From positions 1 through 42,944 of the forward strand of contig JALGUR010000017.1 in NCBI GenBank assembly GCA_029820565.1: 42,944 bases of DNA, written 5' to 3'. This document shows, piece after piece, positions 24,745 through 32,800 of the stretch; position 1 is the first letter of the stretch, and every line of letters starts with the position of its first letter. The position numbers were made by a program, and so were the translations under genes. The stretch comes from Candidatus Zipacnadia bacterium (GTDB lineage: Bacteria > Armatimonadota > Zipacnadia > Zipacnadales > Zipacnadaceae). The notes under the pieces were generated by a model. It was not told where the DNA came from and made no database searches. It was given only the letters and a program-made list of their open reading frames with translations.

Positions 24745-26184
24745 ATGAAGGATACAATAACCAGACGAGAGTTCATGAGCCGAAGTTTTGCCGGAGTAGG
24801 GGGACTGTGGGCCGCGTCAATTATTGAGGACAGGGGAACAGCAATGGCTTCACCATCATCCGGGGAATCAAATGATGCCCAGGTAAGTGAGCGGGTTAGA
24901 GATTACATAGAGCAGGCCAAGCAGGCGGCACTGGCGGAGTTGCAGCCGACTGAAAAGCAACTGGCCCGGGGTTTGGAACTACACCGCAACTCAACCGTGT
25001 GCGACACGATGGGTGCGCCTCCGACTATCGGCTCATGGGGTCTCTACTCCGAGCGGATGGACCAATATGCGCGGGAGAAACTCGCGGCGGCCACCGATCC
25101 GGGCTGGGACGTGGCTATGTCAATACGCGAGGAATTGGCGGACTGGCGGCCGTTTGAATTGGTGAGCGACCCGATCATGCCCAGCGACCATCGTGCCTTA
25201 TGGGACGCTAGGGGACAAACCTTAGGGGTGGCGAGTTTCAACTACTGGACGCTGGATCTGATCGCCACGAGAACCTATGTTGGTGAGGCCCTTGACCATA
25301 TTCAGAAGGTGGTCAACCTGAATGATATAGACCAGATCAAAGCGGAGGGAAGGCACGCCGTGCTGTGGCATTCTCACGACCGTCCGATGTTGGACGGGTC
25401 CAGGAGTGCTTTAGAGAACCTGGACCTGTTGTACGCGTTCGGGCTGCGCTGGTCCCAGTTCACCCATGGCCACGGCACTGAATTCGGAGGCGGACAGTGG
25501 ACTGACCCCACGCTGGGCTTGACTGACCTGGGTCGGGCTGTGGTCAAGCGTATGAATGAATTGGGGATCATCGCCGACGCCACCCATCTGAGCCCTCAGG
25601 CCGCGCTGGACATGATTGAGGTCTCCGACGATCCAGTCATCGTGAGTCATACCGACTGCCAGGCCGTGCATCCGGGCTACTGCAGATACCGCAACATGAC
25701 CGATCAGGCGATCAAGGCGGTAGCCGATAAGGGTGGGGTGGTCGGGATGTGTAATGTTCCCAACCTGATTGGGGCCTACAGCATTGAGATGTTCCTTAGG
25801 CATGTGGACCATGCGGTGCAATTAGTCGGAGCTGACCATGTAGCCGTCAGCACGGACCACAGTATATTCCTTGCGGCTGAGCCGCCCGAGCTAAGAGAAG
25901 CGACTAAACCGAAGAAATGGAATACCGCGTATCATTGGGATTTGACCGAGGAAACAATGGGGCGAAAGTCAAATCTAAAGAACCCGAGCCGCGCGTGTTG
26001 GCAACTCTACACCCAGCCGACTTCGCTGAGTGCGTGCGCCTGGCCGTATAACATCACCGTAGCCTTAGTCTGCCGGGGGTATTCGGACGAGGAGGTCCAG
26101 AAGATGATCGGAGGGAACATCATACGAGTGGCCCAGCCGATTCTTAATACGCATCCGCCGGCCAGCATCAACCAAGCGGATTAG
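24745..26184 (+). CDS. Tat-exported M19 (renal dipeptidase) fold protein, metal site altered
   Basis: 479 residues. TRREFMSRSFAGVGGLWAAS is a twin-arginine signal. The M19 fold is shown by LTDLGRAVVKRMNELGIIAD, ATHLS (conserved His), IVSHTDC (conserved His) and CRYRNMTDQAIKAVADKGGV, then GADHVAVSTDH. By manual alignment the N-terminal HxD pair (here VCDTMGAP) and the bridging Glu (here LWHSHDR instead of GxEG) are not conserved. M19 enzymes cut dipeptides using two zinc ions; this protein may use one metal, different ligands or no catalysis. An AGAAGG site precedes ATG 24745. The propeller gene follows 155 bp downstream. Confidence 0.83.
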   Translation: MKDTITRREFMSRSFAGVGGLWAASIIEDRGTAMASPSSGESNDAQVSERVRDYIEQAKQAALAELQPTEKQLARGLELHRNSTVCDTMGAPPTIGSWGLYSERMDQYAREKLAAATDPGWDVAMSIREELADWRPFELVSDPIMPSDHRALWDARGQTLGVASFNYWTLDLIATRTYVGEALDHIQKVVNLNDIDQIKAEGRHAVLWHSHDRPMLDGSRSALENLDLLYAFGLRWSQFTHGHGTEFGGGQWTDPTLGLTDLGRAVVKRMNELGIIADATHLSPQAALDMIEVSDDPVIVSHTDCQAVHPGYCRYRNMTDQAIKAVADKGGVVGMCNVPNLIGAYSIEMFLRHVDHAVQLVGADHVAVSTDHSIFLAAEPPELREATKPKKWNTAYHWDLTEETMGRKSNLKNPSRACWQLYTQPTSLSACAWPYNITVALVCRGYSDEEVQKMIGGNIIRVAQPILNTHPPASINQAD

Positions 26185-26339
26185 TCACAAATCGCAATCA
26201 ATCACAGATCCGGTTAGTTCATATGGTCGGCAAGAATGCTGACTCCAACAAAGATGTGAAGGATAGACCTCAGGCCGAACCTGTTCACGAAATCGGCCAC
26301 AGCCTGACCCACAACTCTAATTTTGCGGAGGTGTTACGT

Positions 26340-27962
26340 ATGATTTTAGGTGCTCACTCAGCTATGCTTCCTCACGTAGCTGTGTGCCTTGTCTTGCTGT
26401 GTTCGCTCGTCTCCATTGCAGGTGCGGATGGCTACAAGTATCTGTTCGTTGACGACCGCTATGTTGCGTCCAGCCAGGGCGTGGAATTTGTCATGAATCC
26501 GCCCTATCAGGACCACGAGCCGGTCTTGGTTAGCGATCAACCCTGGGAGGGCAGACTGGGGAGCTATAGCACGATAATCAAAGAGGGCGAGCGGTTCCGC
26601 TTGTGGTATTTTGGTGTGCGCTCCGAGATACCGCCGGATACCCCGGTGCCTGAGACGTACGAAGGCTTCAAGGAAATGGTTGGGAAATATCCCAACCAAC
26701 AGTACATCTGCTACGCGGAAAGCAGCGATGGAGTCAACTGGGAGAAACCTAACCTGGGCCTGTACGAGTTCGAAGGTAGCAAGGATAATAATATTGTGCT
26801 GGATCCCGAGGGCGGCCGGCGGCGCTGGCACGGTTGCTGTGTGTTCATAGACCCCCATGCCCCGCCCGAAGAACGGTATAAGATGTGGTCGCCCTTGCAG
26901 ACCCTCAGCAGCCCGGACGATGCCGAGCCGGCCCCGCAAGATGGTATCCGGCAGTTCTACTCGGCTGACGGGATTCACTGGACCATGTATGGCGAGGATA
27001 AGCCGAATCCGGGCGGCAACTACGACTCGCTCAACATAGCCTTCTGGGATGTGCGGCTGGAGAAATATGTCGGCTATAAGCGCAACTGGTTTAAGCATCC
27101 GGCCGGATACAGTTATCGCGGCACCCATCGCGTGGAGTCCCCGGACTTCCGCGATTGGAAGGTGACTCACTCCATTCGTCTGGACGACGTACTGGACCAG
27201 TTTGTGGAGGTCAATCGGCAGCGCACTACCCCGATAATGGATTTCTACACCCAGACAGTGATCCAATACCCCGATGCGCCCGATGTATACCTGATGTTCC
27301 CCTCCGCTTTCTGGCATTGGGGCGGGCCGATGTACCCGGCCAGTGGGGAGTATGACCTTAGTGAGCGGGGGCTACTACACAAGGGCGGTTTCCCCGATGG
27401 ACTGGATGTGCAACTGGCCGTGAGTCAGGACGGGATTAAGTGGACGCGGGTGGGCGGTCGGCACCCGTTTCTGCGCCTGGGCCCGACGGGCAAATGGGAC
27501 TGTAGCAGCATTTATGCTGTCCCGGGGCTTGTCGCGGTGGGTGACGAGATGTGGATCTACTACGGGGGCAATAGCACCAAGCATGGCCAAGCCTACTGGG
27601 CCGCTGACGCGCACTGTGGCATCTTCCGGGCGCGGCTGCGGCGCGATGGTTTTGTGAGCGCCGATGCTTGCTATCAAGGCGGCGAGTTGATTACTGTGGC
27701 CGTTGAAGTAGAGGGCGACACACTCCAATTGAATGCCGATACCAGCGCTGGTGGCGTAATCCGCGTCGAACTGCTGGACACCGCGCGCGAGCCTATCCCC
27801 GGCTTTACGCTGGCGGATGCTGATGAACTCAACGGCAACGAGTGTGGGATGGAAGTGACCTGGGGCGGCTCCAGCGACTTGAGCAGATTAGTGGGCAGCA
27901 AAGTGCACCTGCGCTTGGTGATGCGCGACTGTAAAGTCTATGCCTTCCAGTTTGTCAAGTAG
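26340..27962 (+). CDS. Secreted five-bladed beta-propeller protein (GH43/GH32-like fold), unknown substrate
   Basis: 540 residues from ATG 26340, chosen because GGAGG lies 7-8 nt upstream and a signal peptide follows at once (MLPHVAVCLVLLCSLVSIAG). A longer frame from 26223 lacks both. Repeated blade motifs such as RLWYFGVRSE, YAESSDGVNWEKPNLGLYEF, YSADGIHW and VSQDGIKW are typical of propeller glycosidase-like proteins common in Planctomycetota and Armatimonadota. A C-terminal beta-sandwich (about 420-540) resembles a carbohydrate-binding module. I cannot assign catalytic acids, so enzyme activity is uncertain. It probably handles an extracellular glycan. Confidence 0.8.
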   Translation: MILGAHSAMLPHVAVCLVLLCSLVSIAGADGYKYLFVDDRYVASSQGVEFVMNPPYQDHEPVLVSDQPWEGRLGSYSTIIKEGERFRLWYFGVRSEIPPDTPVPETYEGFKEMVGKYPNQQYICYAESSDGVNWEKPNLGLYEFEGSKDNNIVLDPEGGRRRWHGCCVFIDPHAPPEERYKMWSPLQTLSSPDDAEPAPQDGIRQFYSADGIHWTMYGEDKPNPGGNYDSLNIAFWDVRLEKYVGYKRNWFKHPAGYSYRGTHRVESPDFRDWKVTHSIRLDDVLDQFVEVNRQRTTPIMDFYTQTVIQYPDAPDVYLMFPSAFWHWGGPMYPASGEYDLSERGLLHKGGFPDGLDVQLAVSQDGIKWTRVGGRHPFLRLGPTGKWDCSSIYAVPGLVAVGDEMWIYYGGNSTKHGQAYWAADAHCGIFRARLRRDGFVSADACYQGGELITVAVEVEGDTLQLNADTSAGGVIRVELLDTAREPIPGFTLADADELNGNECGMEVTWGGSSDLSRLVGSKVHLRLVMRDCKVYAFQFVK

Positions 27963-27984
27963 CGTCGCTCACAGTTTGATTTGC

Positions 27985-28013
27985 TTGACTATTATGAACA
28001 GAGGTGATAATAT
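27985..28013 (+). promoter_or_regulatory. Probable promoter of the ABC/FtsX cluster
   Basis: TTGACT (27985-27990, 5/6), a 17-bp spacer and TAATAT (28008-28013, 4/6), about 70 bp upstream of the permease ATG. It lies in the only sizeable gap between the propeller gene and the cluster. Confidence 0.5.
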
Positions 28014-28081
28014 TAAAATTCGTGGAGGGTATAGCAGGAGTATGGCGAAGTTTAGAGTAATGCTGTGAGGGCGAGGCAATT

Positions 28082-28819
28082 ATGATAGACATAAAAAGGT
28101 TAGCGAAAATGGGGGGAGGCGGAGCGGCTGAGGAACTGCACATCCAGCGGCAGATAGTGTTGCCCTGGAGCGAGGCGTTTCGGATTAGTATTAGAAACGT
28201 CACTCTCCGGTTGGGGCGGGCTGTCATCACGGCCGCCGGGGTCATCCTGGGTATTGCCTTCTTTAGTTCAGTGTGCACTTCCAAGGTAATTCAGGACGGC
28301 CTGGCGGCCAGTGAGGCCCTGCAGATCCAAGCACTTGCGGCGGCTACCGGTGGGACAAGCGAAGAACTGGGGAGTGGCTCGGCGGCCGCCGACATCCAAG
28401 AGCGCAAGGCCCAGCAGGCACGGCAGTTGTGGTTGGTAATAATGTCGCTGTTAGTTTGCGGAGTAGGCATCACTAATTCGATGCTGATGTCAGTTACTGA
28501 GCGCTTCCAGGAGATAGGCACTATGAAATGCCTGGGCGCTTTGGATGTTTTCATAGTACGACTGTTTCTAATAGAGGCGGCTACGATCGGGGTGCTGGGG
28601 TCGGTTGTCGGCCTAATTTTGGGTCATCTGGCAATGTTGTTGATTTTTAGCCTCAAAGAAGGTTTCTCAACGGCGGCTAAGATGGACTGGTCAGTGATGC
28701 TAATCTACCTGGCCATAGGGTTAGCGATTGGAACGGTTATATCACTGGTGGCCGCGGTGCCGCCAGCAATGCGGGCCGCGCGAATGCGACCCGCCGTAGC
28801 GCTGCAGAGCGAGATATAA
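28082..28819 (+). CDS. Short FtsX/MacB-type ABC permease without periplasmic core domain
   Basis: 245 residues. A membrane segment AVITAAGVILGIAFFSSV (about 50-67) is followed by only about 50 extracytoplasmic residues instead of the roughly 200-residue MacB core domain. The FtsX domain then has three segments: LWLVIMSLLVCGVGITNSML, ATIGVLGSVVGLILGHLAML and VMLIYLAIGLAIGTVISLVA. The coupling sequence TERFQEIGTMKCLGA should contact the ATPase. The C-terminal PPAMRAARMRPAVAL is typical of the family. The ATPase gene follows 55 bp later. This looks like one permease half, and the C-terminal half of the giant protein at 29873 would be the other. Confidence 0.9.
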   Translation: MIDIKRLAKMGGGGAAEELHIQRQIVLPWSEAFRISIRNVTLRLGRAVITAAGVILGIAFFSSVCTSKVIQDGLAASEALQIQALAAATGGTSEELGSGSAAADIQERKAQQARQLWLVIMSLLVCGVGITNSMLMSVTERFQEIGTMKCLGALDVFIVRLFLIEAATIGVLGSVVGLILGHLAMLLIFSLKEGFSTAAKMDWSVMLIYLAIGLAIGTVISLVAAVPPAMRAARMRPAVALQSEI

Positions 28820-28874
28820 GCGCACTGCGGCGAGGCGGGTAGTCGCCCACGCGCTATCTGGGAAGGAGTCAACT

Positions 28875-29780
28875 ATGGCAAAGATTGAGTGTCCCAATTG
28901 TGGTGCGGAGATTGAAACTGCCGGGATTGTTACGGTCTGTCCCGAGTGCAATGCTGATTTGCGCGACGTGATGGAGAAATTAGCCCGCGAGCGCAAGACC
29001 TCTCGTGGTGATCTGGTCCGCGATGACTCGGTGACTACGCACGAGTTCATTGTCCGCACCCGCGACCTGGCGAAGATTTATACAATGGGCGAGGTGGAAG
29101 TTCCGGCGCTGCGGGGCGTGGACCTGGATGTGCGGCGCGGGGAGTACCTATCAATTATGGGGCCATCAGGATCAGGCAAGACTACATTGTTTAATATGAT
29201 TGGTGGTCTGGACAAGCCCAGCGATGGCTCATGCTACATTGAAGAGGTAGATATGGCCCAACTTGACGCTTTCGAGCTGGCCTGGCTGCGCTGCCGCAAG
29301 ATTGGCTATATTTTCCAGACTTTCAACCTCATCCCGGTGATGACAGCGTTGGAGAATGTGACGCTGCCTATGATTTTTGCCGGTATGGGTACCGACGAGA
29401 TGATGGACCGGGGCCGGGAATTGCTGGATATGGTGGGTTTGGGCGACCGGCTGCACCATAAACCGTTTGAGCTTTCCGGCGGTCAGCAGCAACGGGTGGC
29501 AGTCGCCCGTTCCCTGGCTAACAGTCCGGCTATTGTCCTGGCTGATGAGCCGACAGGCAACCTGGATCTGCAGACCGGCAAGGAAATAATTGACCTGTTG
29601 AAGGAATTGAACCGGGAGGGCGGCGTGACCATAATTTCCGCCACTCACGACCTGAAGATGATTGATGTGTCCGACCGCATTGTGCACATCCGCGACGGCG
29701 AAGTAGAACGCATTGAAGAACGAGCTGACTTGGAACTTGAGATCGGCACCTTGGGCAGCGAACACGTTCCGGAGCACTAA
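28875..29780 (+). CDS. LolD/MacB-type ABC ATPase with N-terminal zinc ribbon
   Basis: 301 residues. Cys6, Cys9, Cys22 and Cys25 (CPNCG...CPECN) form a zinc ribbon, then a helical linker to about residue 55. The ATPase has Walker A GPSGSGKTT (96-104), the Q-loop IFQTFNLIPVMTALENV, signature LSGGQQQRVAVARSLA (about 201) and Walker B IVLADEPTGNLDLQTG with the catalytic Glu. All key residues are present. It belongs to the MacB/LolD/FtsE group that drives periplasmic events by mechanotransmission rather than transport through the membrane. The ribbon is not a usual part of this group. ATG 28875 has GGAAGGAG at 7 nt. Confidence 0.94.
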   Translation: MAKIECPNCGAEIETAGIVTVCPECNADLRDVMEKLARERKTSRGDLVRDDSVTTHEFIVRTRDLAKIYTMGEVEVPALRGVDLDVRRGEYLSIMGPSGSGKTTLFNMIGGLDKPSDGSCYIEEVDMAQLDAFELAWLRCRKIGYIFQTFNLIPVMTALENVTLPMIFAGMGTDEMMDRGRELLDMVGLGDRLHHKPFELSGGQQQRVAVARSLANSPAIVLADEPTGNLDLQTGKEIIDLLKELNREGGVTIISATHDLKMIDVSDRIVHIRDGEVERIEERADLELEIGTLGSEHVPEH

Positions 29781-29872
29781 ATATAAGCGTGGTTAGTTAG
29801 ACCTATGCGGAGTGACGGTGGACCGACTGAGGTAGGCTGCTCGTAGACAACTGCCGGTAAGGCGGTGAATTC

Positions 29873-32800
29873 GTGGCGATGAAAGTTAGTAGAGTGAAGT
29901 TAAATAGAGTCCTGATATGGCTGGTGGTACCGGCGGTGGTCATGGGGACAGCCTGGGGACAACAAGAGAGCGAGGTAGTGCTGACCTCAGAAACGGACTA
30001 TGCTAAAGTTGCTTCACTGGTTTCCGTTGACGAGATGAGCACTACCATAAGTAAATTAGCTGGTTTGGGCAGCCGCATACCTGGTTATGCGGGTTCGCAG
30101 CAGGCCGCTGAGATTGTTGAAGAGAGATTTCGCCAATTAGGACTGGACGATGTCACAGTTGAAGAGTTCCCCGTCTTGGTGCCTATGGCAAAGCCTGACG
30201 AGCAGGGTCGGGCGGCACGGCTGGAAGTAGTTGGGGGGCGGGCGTGGGAGATCCTACCATTGTGGCCCAACTTGGTGCGCTGCCCGAAGACTCCGCCGGG
30301 CGGCATCTCGGGTCAGTTAATATATGCGGGCAGTGGCGAACTGCGCGCTTTTAATGGACTGGATGCCAGCGACAGCGTGGCCCTGTTGGACTTTAACTCT
30401 GGTTCTAACTGGTTCAATGCTCCATTGCTGGGGGCCAAGGCCGCTTTGTTTGTTGAGCCCGATCAGACTATTCGCGGCGAGGCGGAGGAGAAGTTCCTCT
30501 CTATGCCGGTGGATATTCCCCGCTTTTGGGTACCCCGAGCCTGTGCCGATTATCTGCGGGGACTGCTCAAGTCCAAAGAAAACATCCGCGTGCGTCTACA
30601 CTGCGATATGGAGTGGCAGAAGGCAGCCGGTAAGAATATTACCGGACGCATCAAAGGCACTGATCCGCGCCTCAGCAAGCAGCAGGTCGTAATTCAAGCC
30701 TACTATGATTCGATAGCCATTACCCCAACGCAGGCTCCTGGCGCCGAGAATGCGTGCAGCATAGCAGCGCTTTTCCAGATAATAAAAGCCTTCAAGGCCC
30801 AGCCCCCGCCACGAACTATTGTGTTCCTGGCCACTTCGGGACACTTCGAGGGGCTGGCCGGCGCCAAGGCATACGTCCGCAGGCGGATTCGAGGAGCCCG
30901 CAGTGATGTGCATGTTGAAAAGATGTTTACGCTGGTCGAGACCGCCCGCAGTGATATTGAAAAAATTGCCGACCGGCTGTGGACCACTACGGCAGGCGGG
31001 CCATATAGAACTCGCGAGGAGCGTCCGCTTCACGAACAAATCCGTGGCCTCGGAGGGCTGCTGGATAAGGTGAACGACGCCGCACATAAGGCCCGGAAGC
31101 TCAAGAGCGTTATACGGGCGGCCCGCCGCCGTACTGACCCTAACCACGGGAAGATGCCCGAATACCAACTAACGGAGGAGGAATTAGCCGATCGCCAGCG
31201 ACTGGTGGACAAGTTCAACGAGCGATTGCCTGAGATACAGGAGGCTGCCACAGAAGTAGCAACAATTATTGAGGAGGGCCGCCAAGCGCGCGGCGAGGGC
31301 GAAGGTCAGCAGAGACAGGCCTTGGAGAAGGTCAAGGAGGCGATTGAGGCCCTCACTGCAGCCCTCGACTTTAGTGAAGAGGATATTTATTTGTGGTTTT
31401 CGGTAGATCTCTCCAGCCATAATCAGACATTTGGCATCTTCTACAAGGGTTACTACTACAATTATTCGGAAAGCGACCAGTGGCGGTTTTCCGAAATAGG
31501 CAAGAAGGCCCGGGAATACTCCGCGCTGATCGCTAATGCCCTGTCGGTGGACGTGGGGCAGCGATTTGTAGATGGCATCAATGCTATTAAAGGTAAAGCC
31601 TGGCACACATATATGTCCGGGCGGCTGGCCCTATCCAGCGAAGTAGCCACCTTGGCTGGTATTCCGGGGTTAGGGTTTGCCACTATTGATGATTCCCGAC
31701 CGTATGTGGATACTTTGATGGACACGCCGGTCCACGTCGAGGTTGACAATCTGGGTGAGCAGACCCGGTTCTTGGCTTGTTTGCTGTTAGATCTGGTGGC
31801 CGTCCGCGAGCCCAAGGATATTTATGAACCTGATTTGTCGGACAACTTTGTGGAGGTCAAGGGACGGCTGGTAGAGTTCGACCCATCAGTTAGTACCTTC
31901 CCCGATAAATCCGTGGTTCAGGCTGTAGCGTTAGCCCGTCCTACCCAAAAGACGGCTATGGGTGTGCGCGCCCAGGCCCTGGACCTGACCGATGAGAACG
32001 GCCGGTTCGGCTTGATTGGTCTACCCAACACCCGCGCAGTAGGTGGCAAGACTACGATTGAGGGATACCTGCTGGGAGAGGATGACGGCGGGATTCGGAT
32101 GGCCCCGGACCAAGGCGTCAATGGCGCTAAACAGTATCCTATCGAGTTGGAATTAACCCAACATATTAAACCGACTACGGTAGTTCTTTTTGTCTGCAAG
32201 CCGATGGCCATCTACGATATGATTGACCAGCGTTTCTTCGAGTTGCTCTCTCAGATTTACGTCTATGACGCTACCACCGATGCGTTTCCCGCCGAATATG
32301 GTTATGCCTTGCCGCTACCGCCGCGTGAACTTACCTCAACTTACGAACCGGTGGCGGTGGTCTTTGTCCGGCCAGGCACCCGCGTGAAAGTCACAATGGC
32401 GGCCACACTGCTGGGGCTGCGCTTTGTGCTTATCAATTCTACCCTCGAAGAGCCCGAGGGGAGCGGTTATTTGATTGATGAACATCCTTCCCTGTATGCT
32501 ACACCTTATCGGGTGGCCGCCGATATGTGGCTGCTGGATGACCATCGCATATCCCGTCTGGTCAAGCACGGCATAGAGAATGACCGGGTGCAGAAGGCTC
32601 ACGAACGCGCCCACGAGCATCTCCAAGAAGCCAACCTGCGCTGGCGACAGCGCGAATACGACAAGTTTTTCACTGCGGCGCGAGCGGCGTGGAGTAACGA
32701 GTCGCGCGCCTATCCGGATGTGCGGAAGACCGAGGATGACGTAATCAAAGGCATCATATTCTATTTAGCTCTGCTAATGCCGTTTAGCTTCTTCATTGAA

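Noticed and set aside
26358..27317. 319-codon minus ORF
   Set aside because: It lies wholly antisense to the beta-propeller gene, which has a signal peptide, a strong ribosome site and recognisable blade motifs.
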